From Eumeta japonica (lineage: Eukaryota > Arthropoda > Insecta > Lepidoptera > Psychidae), in the NCBI GenBank assembly GCA_005406025.1, contig BGZK01001381.1:98414-162413 (forward strand): a stretch of DNA of 64,000 nucleotides, written 5' to 3'. The position numbers and the translations under genes are program-made. Position 1 is the stretch's first letter, and the number at the start of each line of letters is the position of its first letter. Below, one piece after another: positions 1 to 10,225 of the stretch. Under the pieces are notes generated by a model. That model was not told the origin of the DNA. It did not search any database and was given only the letters and a program-made list of their open reading frames with translations.

Positions 1-3000
1 AAGCGAAAGATTTAATATATGAGAATGTTTCTGCCATAAATATACCTTCACCCATTTCTTTCTACTACAGTTCGAGCAATATAATTTCAACTTAATTTTA
101 ATGTCAAATGCTTAAGGGAAAGAGACTTTTGCTCATTGCAATTAAAAACTTTATTTTGAAAACTTATTTTTTAAGTAATCCTTTAATTATTCACATGTCA
201 ATGTACATTTCAAAAATGATTTTTTTTCACACATAGTCACTCGTGAATACTGAAAACGGTGACTGTGTAGTTTCTGACTTATATCTAACTTCAATCACAT
301 TTTTATCATCCTTAGTCTATTTAGCAAAACATGTAAGCTGAAGAAACATTTCCTATTAAATAATCTCTTTAGAAATTTCTTTAAAATAGAATGAAAAGTG
401 TTTTTTCAGTAGCACACAGGCACATGAAATGGCTCTGATACTTATCGAAATGTACCGCCACTTGGTAGATGAATACCGTGAGGAAGAAGTGTCAAGACCT
501 TGCCTATGGTCTGTCGCTTGTGTATGACAGTAGTAGTATGTACATTAATATTATATTAGACCATATAGCCATAATTTTTAGATATTATTCTACAACTTTT
601 GAAACAAATTCTTTGAAATGGATCACAAAAATCCCATTGATTTCGTGAAAGTCTTCACAGAATTATATCAGCAATGGATCTATCCTTAGTGAATCTAAAT
701 TGTTGCACACTAAATTATTGCTTGAAAATAAAATTTTGAAAATTTTGTTTATTTTTATATAATTACTGAGTATATATTCATTAAATATTTCTTACCACAG
801 GAAGTGACAAGGAAATTATTTAAAGAATTATATTAAGTTCTGTAACATTCCAGCATCAATACAAAGTTTAATAATAAGTTAGTACTTATTATGGACATAT
901 CCATTATTATGGACACTTGTATATCCAAAAATTTGACGTTAAGTTATCAAACAGTCCAACGTTTTCAACGTTTTGATGGTTTATTTTCCAGCTTCATATC
1001 GCAAGCTGCAATCAAAAATTGCAAATATTTTTTTAAACAGCTGTAAAACTTTAAGATTTAATTTAAATAACAAGACTAAATAAATATTAGAAAAAAATCA
1101 CATTATAAAATTTCAATACTTAGACATGAGATTAACATCCTTACCAGAATACTTGAGTTCATGTCACGATGACATCTTATTATATGATGAGACAATTGTC
1201 ATTAATAAATACATTTAAGTATCTCAAAAAAATCTTCGCTGTTACAAATTATTAATGAAATGTTTTCAACTAAAATAATAATAAATACGAAGAATACAAA
1301 AAATACATGTTAGACACGGTGCGAAATCAATCACATAATAACTTTTTCAATCTATTATGATAATATTGATTGAGTCAGAGTAACCTACTGCATCGATATC
1401 AATTCATTAAAACATACAAAATAATTTTAGAAATCACCATACACATTTACATTCATCAATAAAAAATATATATCCAAAGGTAAAGAAAAAGTCATTGTAT
1501 AAAATTAATATGTAAGGGCGATTCTAACAGCATTATTCACCATATACTAAAGTCAGTCCTTGGGTATCACTATTAAAGTTAACACAATCTAACGTTTTAT
1601 AAAAATCATTTGACTTACAATATATCCGTTTTCATCGAGTTGATATCATAGTCCATAACTTCCAAATAATTAAATTGAAAATTATGTCTACACCTTTAAA
1701 ATTATGTTCTACCCCTGCAGTTTTATTTTTCTTATTGCAATCTTGATTTCATTACTTGAAACCATAGTGTTACTGGTTCATCTGTCAATATTCGCCATAC
1801 CATTACATACGAGAAAAACAATTTGATGTTATTTTCTGACTCTAAGTTAAACTGAACGTCTTTTTTAGTTCAATTGAACACTAGTAATACTTTACTTATC
1901 TGTTCTTTAGAAATGACTTCCAAAAGATCATCTAAGTACGCTGTTATAATTGGGCCTTTAAAATCAATTTCAGACAATGTTTTAGATATCATATACTTTG
2001 CTGCACACATCCTTCTTTTTGAAGTTAAAATTTTTCTTCAAATACAAGACATCCAGAGTCAAGTCTAATAACATTGAACTTAATGTAGTGCATCTCAGAA
2101 AAGAATGTGTTTAGATAAAAAGATTTAAATAAGTTAATTTTCGTTGCAGAAGAGAGTGAATTCTCGAATAAAATTAACATAAAAATCTTCAGAAAATATT
2201 ATTGTTTTTCTTTTCACTCCCAAATGGACTTTTACTTCAAACGACATCTATTAAAAAAATTTAAACTACTTTAAGAAAGTCCTCGAGAATGCCTCAACCG
2301 GCTGACGCAAATGGTTTTGGCCATTACAGTTTCGATTTTGCAGAAGTTAATTAGATTTTTCTATTAACTCATTAGCGTACCGCAACAACTTCTGACTTCC
2401 AATCCAATCAACGGATAATCCAATCGCCGAACTGTTAACTTATTTACATGGAAGTTGCCTATTCCAAAGACGGAACGACTTGTGATTTATTTTCTTGCGT
2501 GCCCCGATAGATATTTTTTTCATAATTCGTTTTAGTTGAGTCCGCCTCTCGAACAGACTCAAAAACATCCTGATTTCGGTTCGATGAATTCAATTCTTGC
2601 ACGAAACTTCGGAATCATTCCGTGATTCGGTACTAAAAATATTTTAGGAAGAAAGAAATAAAATTATGTAACATTTTCGAATCCTTTTTTATTGGATAAA
2701 CATATTTCGTTTTTTAGAAATACTCTATTAAGGTGTAGTTACACACAGAAAAAACTGGATGTTCTCACCGAAATCAGAGCTGCTAGCATTAATCGAACAG
2801 TGAACATGTCAATAAACATAGCGCATGCTTCGATTAATATAACTGATAAATGTCACTTACTTCTTTGGTAACTTCATTGGTACCGAGAGCGACAAATTAT
2901 TCTTTATTTGTATTCTAAAACTTATCAATTTTCTCTTACCTTTCGTTACAATAATTATATTGAAACATTTTTGTAAAGTAAGTATACCAGTTAAAATATG

Positions 3001-3153
3001 ACATTAAATATTCTTCAAGTTTTTACTATTACTGCATTTATCGAGTTGTCTTTCCACATGAACATATCATTACGGACAAAAAACCGGTTAAGTGCGTATC
3101 GAATCCTTCAATATATCAATGTGACTGATTGCATGGCTTTAAACCAGACCTAA
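1..3153. other. AT-rich spacer without a recognisable gene
   Basis: No reading frame longer than about 65 codons is open here and none resembles a protein I know. The stretch is strongly AT-rich with short homopolymer runs. From about 2280 to 2640 the composition is more mixed and contains several TTAATTA-like and ATCGATT-like words, which could be protein-binding sites, but no structure stands out. Confidence 0.6.
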
Positions 3154-3563
3154 GGCCCTGTTCGGACTGCGATTTTTCACTACGTGATTTTTTTTCTCCC
3201 AATTCTGTAACACATTGAATCTTGTGAGAGTAGCCACACTAGCGATTAAAAATTGGTACGGAAAAAATCCGTGATTTGATACAAATTTAACCACGATGCG
3301 GTGCGGATTAATTTCTGCGCGAATTTTATTTCTCAGTGCGGACAGCGCATAAAAGCAACGCATGAAGAACATTGAAAGAATACTTAAGCCTTGTACGCAC
3401 TGCGAATTAAAATCTGCACCACATCGTGGTTCATTTGCATCAAAACACAGATTTTTTCCGCGCGAATTTTAATCCATAGTGCGGCTACTGTAATAAGAAT
3501 CAATGTGTTACAGAATTGAAAGAAAAAAATCATCCAGTGAAAAATCGCAGTGCGGACAGACCC
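3154..3563. mobile_element. Foldback/MITE-type DNA element with arms of about 180 bp
   Basis: The sequence from 3154 reads GGCCCTGTTCGGACTGCGAT, and the reverse complement of the stretch ending at 3563 reads GGGTCTGTCCGCACTGCGAT. The match continues inward for most of the element, through shared blocks such as ATTCTGTAACACATTGA and ACCACGATG. The two arms (about 3154-3335 and 3382-3563) leave a spacer of only some 45 bp, so a single strand could fold into one long hairpin. The arms have diverged by substitutions and small indels, so the copy is not recent. The left flank is TAA and the right flank TAT, compatible with a decayed 3-bp target duplication of the PIF/Harbinger kind, but this is weak. 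Short ORFs on both strands are by-products of the palindrome. No transposase is encoded. Confidence 0.75.
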
Positions 3564-3589
3564 TATTACTAATCGTCAGATTTAATTAC

Positions 3590-3815
3590 CCTCAGCTGAA
3601 ATTTATCTTTTCTTATATACAAACGGAGGCATTAGCCCTTAAGTCTTCCATGTTGGGCCAATGTGGTTTGAGAGATGGTAACGATCATTATCACCCAGCG
3701 ATGAGATAGTCCGGGACAGGCGGCTTATAGCGTGCTTTCCAAGGTACGGAGTGAGTAGTTGGAAACCTTCTGGTTAATGGCAGTGCTCTCGACCACTGCA
3801 CCACCGTCGCTTTTA
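3590..3815 (-). repeat. tRNA-derived SINE-like fragment
   Basis: Read on the minus strand, the right end begins GACGGTGGTGCAGTGGTCGA, which fits a tRNA A-box (TGGYNNAGTGG), and AGGTTTCCAAC some 35 bases later is a weak B-box. The body, including the phrase GATGAGATAGTCCGGGACAG on the plus strand, matches my memory of a dispersed lepidopteran repeat. It has no coding capacity. The family name is unknown to me. Confidence 0.45.
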
Positions 3816-5626
3816 CTTTATAACTTCGAAATTTACTAGTATTCTATTGTTATTGTTATTAATACATTATTGTATTATTATACGTTCTACAGATAATCCT
3901 TAGATTATATTGTTAAACTAAACAATGAAATTCCGAATATATTTTAGAAGCGAGAAGCTAAAGGAGACAAAGAGGTTGGCTTTTATTCCGCAACGAGATG
4001 AAATTCAACGGGAAAACTAAGTAATATGTAAATGAACGAGGAGCGTACATATTAAAGATTTAGCTGTCCTAGGCGGAACATCGAACAGGCGACGAGGCGC
4101 GGCGGCGCGACGCGACCTGTCCTCCTCTTGACAATTTTCTTTGTACCTCTTCGTAACTGTGTAGTACTTTAAGACTTTCCAGGAGTTCCCTTGTTTGATT
4201 TCGCGAACGACATGAGAAATTTAGAGATGATGTTTATGCCGCTTTAAAGCGCGAAGCTTATTGTAGTCACATCAAATGAATAAGGGTGATTTTCTATAAT
4301 TTTCGTAAAAAATAAGGGTTGTATTATTTGGGCACCTCTATCAGGCTGTATATGTGTATATTTGCAACATTTGAATAATTGAATTCGTTTTCATGCGTTT
4401 GTTTAAAGTTACACACGCTTCTAGTCACGCTAGTATTACATCACTCTATACTTTCAGTTTATTTACGAAAATTAAATGTAAAAAAAAATGGTCATCATAT
4501 ATTTAGTACATGGCAAATAAATTGTGTTTACACAACAGTCAATTACATAAAGACACGAAGAAGTTTCTGGAGCTTTGTATACGCATGTCCAATAAGGTCC
4601 CTACAAATATACTTAAACTTAATCTTCCATAAATTTAAGATCATTACTCAACAATCGGTTGGTAAAACAGGCTATTACAGCATATCCAATTATTTAGAAG
4701 ACAAATATCCATGGACATAACCAGCTGGACTTTTTATGAAGTCAGTCTTTTATTTGATAGTTTTATATTTCTTAAAAAAAAGAATTACCCTTAAGTTCAT
4801 TGATTGTTTTTTTTTTTTTAACTGCTTTCCGAACGAGTGATTGATTCATAATGTGATGACATATTTCAAGTATTACATTACTTACTAAGTAAAGGCATTT
4901 CGGAATATAAATTATAATAAGTGCTTATCGCTAAAAGTGACCTTCAAAAATAACGATAGAGTGATTACTGCCAAGAAATCTATTCAAAAAGACATTAAAG
5001 ATCAAGTGTTGTTTTTGTTCTAGAACTTTGCTAATAGAACTGTTCCAACGGTCCGTGTTAAACGGAAAGATTACATGGCCCGTTCTCTTTAATATATGCC
5101 ATAGAATATGCATAGAGCTGTAATATTTCTTCGCAAAGCCACGGAGTCAAGTCGACCAAAGCTACATGATTGACGCGAACTGTTAAGCAAATTTGCGCTA
5201 TATGCTATTGTACGTAGAGTCGATATTTACTTACAAAACTCCAGAAATGAAAACTGCATTTCTTGTGTAGCCACACGTACCTGTGTATTACAAAGTTGAA
5301 GGCGGTGATTTGGATTGAAGTATTGTTCTGCTTTATTGGACACCCTAATTTTTGGAATTAAACTTCTTTTGACGCGTTATAGAAAAATGATGACAGTCAT
5401 TTCTACTATGCGTGAGCACACTAACATCTAAATCGACACCACGAAGTTGGTTGATAAATATCTCTTACGTTTTGCAGAAAAGGCTACCAAAAAGGTAAAC
5501 ATAAGGAGCACTTACCACGTATGTTTACGTGTGCGTGAGAATTAATTAAATAAGTTTATGTATACATACCTATGTGTGGGTGTGTGTTTGGGAGTGCGTG
5601 CATGCGTACGTACGTGTTTAATAATA
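3816..5626. other. AT-rich spacer with one GC-rich patch
   Basis: No gene is recognisable. A GC-rich patch of about 60 bp lies at 4070-4130 (GGCGCGGCGGCGCGACGCGA). The longest frame, 113 codons at 4379-4720, has no familiar motif and biased AT-rich codons, and is probably chance. From 5570 to 5615 a short purine/pyrimidine-alternating GTGTGT/ACGTACGT stretch precedes the hairpin at 5627. Confidence 0.55.
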
Positions 5627-5670
5627 CTACTAATATTTATATAATAATAATATTATATAAATATTAGTAG
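5627..5670. repeat. Perfect hairpin, 20-bp arms
   Basis: The left arm CTACTAATATTTATATAATA (5627-5646) is followed by the 4-nt loop ATAA and the exact reverse complement (5651-5670). The arm resembles the ATTTATAATATTAGTAG tail that ends many lepidopteran dispersed repeats, so this may be two such ends abutting head to head. It is too AT-rich and unsupported to call a microRNA precursor. Confidence 0.85.
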
Positions 5671-7070
5671 AGAAAGTGCTTTTTTATACTATATTTTTGT
5701 AAGTTCACTTATAGATTGAGTTTAATTGTCAGTATGTATTATTTTTATTTTTTACAACATAAATAATTACCTATTATTGAGATTGTATTATTATTTAATA
5801 AGTAGTTTATTCTAATTATTTTTGGTATTTTAACTGATTTTGAATACAACTATACATAACTTATTTAATTTCATACACTTGCTTTTACAAACGTAGAGTA
5901 CTGGCACGCGGGATGAAATTATTGGACTTATTTTGGTTTTGTTACACCAAATAAGCGTTACTTCTTAAGTGCGGACAACAGTATCTTAAAATCGTTTTGG
6001 CTTTACTCTTGAAGCAGTTAAGTAGTTTCAAAGATAATGTTGGCACCTGAAAATTCCGATATCGGTTCTGATGATGAGGGGGAGCGCGCTCAAAACAAAG
6101 AACAACGTCAAGACTTTTTTTTTTTGCTACGAAGGCGCCGCACCTGCATTTTGGCGGAGTTCAGTCTACGAAGTTTGTCTCTAGTCTACTTTCCTTAATA
6201 TTTGTGTGTAAACTGATAGACGATAGCGTTTAAACTATTTACGTATGGATTTAAAGCACTTTGAGTTCATGAAGCCGCTTTGACTTTCAAAACATTCAAG
6301 GTATCTAATGTTATGGAAAAATATAAATCTAAAAAACGATGATCGTCATAGAATTTAAGGTTGCACTCGAACGATCAGATATACGTTGGCAAAATTAAGA
6401 AAAATTTGGCAAGATTTAAACAAAAAATATTTCTACTATTAACAACTTCAAAAATACTGACGAAATCGTAGTCGTTTTATTTTTAATAAAAAATTGTAGT
6501 ATATAAAAAAAAAAATGTATTATAAAAAGACTAATTATTATTGGTAATTTATATAGGTAGGCAGGCGTTAGATCATCAATCATTAAACGTTATTTTACAA
6601 TAATCCAGTTTGTTTTTTTTTTGTTTTTAATTGTTATAAGCTATTCTAATAAGATATGCTAATGCATAACAAAGCATTCAACAGCATATAAATATTAATT
6701 TGTAATTAACCAACTCTCGATGTACAGCATACGGAAACCAAAAGAACGACGCATCATCAGTGACAACTGGTCACTTCTCCTGCAGTCAGTAACCGACTCC
6801 GAAGTCTTACCAGTCGTCAGTCGTTACCACATCAGTGACGACAGTCGTGATCGCTCGACCTTAATAATCACATAATAATCACATTCACAACTGTAGCGAT
6901 AAAAATAGCGACAAGAAACATGTACTTTCTCAGTATACGTCTAGTATGTTTAAAATAAAAATTATTAAATTTCTATATATGTAAGAACTGCAGATAATTA
7001 ATATAATGAAAGTAATAAACAGTTTATTTAATTACTAGTAATTACAATTGTAATACTTGTAACAATATAA
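5671..7070. other. AT-rich spacer, no recognised gene
   Basis: A short open stretch near 6038-6180 (MLAPENSDIGSDDEGE) has an acidic start reminiscent of some transposase N-termini, but it ends after about 50 residues with no diagnostic domain. Around 6750-6860 there are several loosely repeated CAGTGAC/CAGTCGT words. Nothing else is supportable. Confidence 0.5.
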
Positions 7071-7815
7071 GGCTGCCGTCAGACCGCGGGCTAGTAACTA
7101 TTAGATATGAACTACATATATACTACAATAATCCCATTTGAAAAAGTGTTAGCAAGCGACAAAACAATACAATCTTCTAGTTCACACTGCAAGCTAGTTC
7201 TAGCTGTTGTAATATATTAGCCCAGCTATGGCGCTTGCTGTATTGGCCACATAATCTCCGATAGCACGGCTATACGATTAGCACATGCTCGACTTTAAAA
7301 GCTATTCGAAAATTTTATATAGATTTTTATATTTTTTGGCAGTACTTAACTAGTCGTACTAAAGAGCAAGTCTTGTCTAATGAAATGAGTTAAGGAGGAT
7401 TATAATTATTGGATAGTTCGGAGGAGGGTATACTGTATTACAATATTACATTAGCATGTGACGCGGAAAAAAAAAAACGTCGCACATTTTGGACGAAAAA
7501 AATATAATTATTGACGTGAAACAAACAGCGAGTTCAAATTCTTCTTTAAAGTTTACAGATGAAGATTTTAGATCATAGTTCAACCTTTCTCACACCTCTT
7601 TCTTCCTGCTGTGCTACAACGCTATCCATACACACTCACAGTTGGACATAAAAGCTATAAAAAGCCCTTAGTCTGACGACAGCGACGGCCCAAATTGTAG
7701 TTTACTATCCAACGTTATCTGTCTGACGGGGGCTATGTAATAGCTACTGTAACTACAAAATAATTCATAGCTATGTAATAGTTACTAGCTACTAGCTTTT
7801 AGTCTGACGGCAGTC
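7071..7815. mobile_element. MITE-like DNA element flanked by TAA on both sides
   Basis: The left end GGCTGCCGTCAGAC and the reverse complement of the right end, GACTGCCGTCAGAC, are near-identical terminal inverted repeats. Both are flanked by TAA (7068-7070 and 7816-7818), as expected of a 3-bp TWA target duplication in PIF/Harbinger elements. Just inside both ends lie related words (CTAGTAACTA on the left, TAGTTACTAGCTACTAGC on the right). Partial copies of the terminal motif recur internally at about 7671 (GTCTGACGACAG) and 7722 (GTCTGACGGGGG). No transposase frame is present, so the copy is non-autonomous. The superfamily assignment is inferred from the target site only. Confidence 0.7.
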
Positions 7816-7818
7816 TAA

Positions 7819-8639
7819 TTGCTATGGCATGCGCCTTACGTTTTATTTTAAAATCGATTGCGGAATTCTAACCTAACAGATATACAGAAAAACGAGTTAA
7901 CATTGCATTGTCATCGAATATTGAGCTATGTTTGTAGTTTCAGGCCTTTAACTCTTAAGGAAATTCATTTGAAATCATTGCTAAACTCCACTCAAACAGA
8001 CAGTCGAAGAAACAAACAGACAAATAAAAAAATTAGTTCATAAGAACATGAAAAATAGTAATAGAGTTGAAGCTAAAAACTAACATTGGTGCAAAAACAC
8101 CTGTACAATAAGTAGTGATAGTTAAATTGGTAGATCGATAGCATGGAATCATAAAACGAAGAAAATACCACAGCATGAGCTTTTCAAACTACATATAATC
8201 GATACATGGAATACGATATAAAATATTATGTTATATTTAGGGTGTCTCTACCGAAACTTACGCTATGGAAATTGACGTATTATTTAACTTATGTGACAAT
8301 CACGAGATAAATAACACAGGTGTGCTCGTCTCTCTCCCGAACGTAAACAACGAAGAGGTTGCCGAGGTGTGCTCAACCGCCACGCTCGGGGAGCGGGGCG
8401 CGGGGGGCGCTGGACGCTCCGACTTCCGCCGGGGGCCGGCGCCGCGCCGCGGCCGTTTGCTGAACTTCACGAAACTTCGTGATAACGCCAAGAAGTACAG
8501 CCACAGGGATCTCTCTCTTGGGGAATTTTAATTGTGTCGCCGTAATATGTGCCTATTAAAAACAGTGGGTGTAATTTGTAAAAGCTGAAGTCTTTGGCCG
8601 TTCGCCTAATCACAATGAATTACAGTAATTATGTTAAAT
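7819..8639. other. Spacer with a GC-rich patch
   Basis: The region is AT-rich except for 8375-8460, where a short block is nearly all G and C. An 88-codon frame on the plus strand and a 63-codon frame on the minus strand cross this block, but both look like consequences of low stop-codon density in GC-rich DNA (runs of Gly, Arg, Pro, Ala). I see no domain. Confidence 0.5.
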
Positions 8640-8840
8640 TTTGACGTGACAACGTCTTATAAATTGGTTTGCCGGGTGACACTTCAAGAAACTGTGTTAC
8701 GCTCCGCTCACGTTATGCGCTCACAATGAGAGCGAGTGAGAGGCACGCGTCCCTTCCACTCGGGCATGGTTAGCCCGCCTAAGAGCGAGAGACAGACATA
8801 AAAAGTGAAAGGCACGCGTCCCTTCCACTCAGATAGGAAC
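8640..8840 (+). repeat. Dispersed repeat; related copy inverted at 38.6 kb
   Basis: The block begins TTTTGACGTGACAACGTCTT followed by ATAAAT and later contains GAGCGAGTGAGAGGCACG. Both motifs recur, in the same order, on the minus strand at 38590-38780. Within this copy the phrase GGCACGCGTCCCTTCCACTC occurs twice (about 8742 and 8808), pointing to a local 70-bp duplication. I recognise the core as a common lepidopteran repeat of unknown class. Confidence 0.55.
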
Positions 8841-8970
8841 AAGTTAAGTTGTAGTAAACGCTGTTTCATTGTACGCAAATGTATTGCAAGTTATTGTATG
8901 TATATTTGTATATAAATACGTATATATGTGTAAAGGTAAAAATAAAATTTTGTTAATATGAAATTCAGTG

Positions 8971-9038
8971 CGAGATTCTTTGTATAAATTAATGTTTTAA
9001 ATATAATTCTTTGTATAAATAAATGTTTTAAATTGTTA
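8971..9038. repeat. Two-copy tandem repeat, unit about 33 bp
   Basis: The unit ATTCTTTGTATAAATTAATG...TTTTAAATATA is followed at once by a second copy differing at a few positions. It is a simple tandem duplication in AT-rich DNA with no coding content. Confidence 0.7.
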
Positions 9039-9040
9039 CT

Positions 9041-9689
9041 ATTATTTCATCCTTCTTCCTACTATACGAATGAATATTCACATTAAAATGATTTTACCAC
9101 TCAAAGTCGTTGTCACGTAAAACTTTCACCCGTATACCGACTTTACAGGCAACCAATTTTTGTAATTTTTTTCCTTTTATTATGTTTTGTATTTATGTCT
9201 GACTAAAGAGAGCGATAAGCTATTGATTTTCAATATTATTATTTCGTACGTCAACAAATCCTTTATGTGACGTCCGCTTCCTCGGTTGAGCATCGTGTGT
9301 AGTGTTTTGCTGATATGACCCTACAGTGCAACTGTAAACCAGTTTTTTTCTTAGGCGAATCAAATACATATATAAATATTTTTTTATTCGTTAGGACATT
9401 AGTTGAAAACTATTGAACGTTTTGGTGTGGAATTTCGATCATTCGACGCGGAATCGTTTATAGATGATTTTAGGCTTTTTATTTTTTCATTAATTTCGTG
9501 TACCTTTCACGATTTTTTTATTTAATTTGTTAACTCATAACTCCCAGCAATACGGGTGGGTAGTGTGTATGGTTTAATATACACAGAGATGACATTCCAT
9601 CTTTGTACATTTATGGTCACAATTCCATGTGCCTCTATTTAGCTTTTAATAGATTTTAATTGGAAAAAGAAAAATTTTTTTTTCACTCA
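9041..9689. other. AT-rich spacer
   Basis: No gene is seen. The phrase GTTGTCACGTAAAACTTTCA near 9110 followed by ACCGACTTTACAGGCAACCA belongs, from memory, to the same repeat family as 8640-8840, so that element may extend to about 9180. Confidence 0.4.
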
Positions 9690-10225
9690 CGTTAATAATT
9701 TTCTGGCCTCCTTTTGAACAAATCTCTGGTAAACCTTTAACGAAGTGAAAATGAATTTTCTATCGAGAATATCAACTTTTGCCTCTAGTCCGCGTCCGAC
9801 GTAGAACATCTCGCATGATCCACGACGCAGTAGCATCCGGCCAACTAAATCCATTGATCTTACAAAGAGATCTTTGTGCATACTCTATGGTGCATACTAT
9901 GGCCATTGTTTTGAAAAGCTATTCAACCTCATTCCTGCCGCCGGTTTCTGTCGTTATTCCGCTTGCCGAAATATCATCAGCTACTTCTTGATGGCTGATG
10001 TTCTACTACTACCTTACACTTCATGCGCAATTTTCTAATATAGTGGGGTTCTGGAACGATTTATCATCAGCGGTATTCCCAACAAACTTTGACAAAAGGG
10101 GGTCTTCAAGAAAAGAGCGTAATCATTTTAAAACGCCGGCAACACAAAAATGACTCCTCTAGGATGGCAGGTGTCCTTGGGCGGCGGTGACCATATACTT
10201 TCTGATGGCTTGCATGTTCGTGTAA
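9690..10225 (+). pseudogene. 3' end of a non-LTR retrotransposon, decayed
   Basis: At 10049-10081 the plus strand reads FWNDLSSAVFP. This matches the block (LWN-LP--VFP) near the C-terminus of reverse transcriptase proteins in many arthropod LINEs, just before a Lys/Arg-rich tail. About 50 bp downstream, GCCGGCAACAC...GGTGTCCTTGGGCGGCGGTG (10130-10185) is the conserved 3' trailer I associate with lepidopteran LINEs and their SINE partners. Upstream, 9779-9991 is open for 70 codons but its frame does not read as RT. The copy is therefore 5'-truncated and carries several frameshifts. Catalytic RT motifs are absent from the fragment. Confidence 0.5.

Noticed and set aside
4379..4720. 113-codon plus-strand frame
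   Set aside because: No motif, AT-driven amino-acid bias, and no splice or regulatory context; treated as chance.
5627..5670. microRNA precursor
   Set aside because: The stem is too short and too AT-rich, the match is perfectly palindromic, and I recognise no known mature sequence.
8265..8531. 88-codon plus-strand frame through GC-rich DNA
   Set aside because: Frames are open on both strands, composition is Gly/Arg/Pro-rich from the GC block, and no domain is recognisable; treated as chance.
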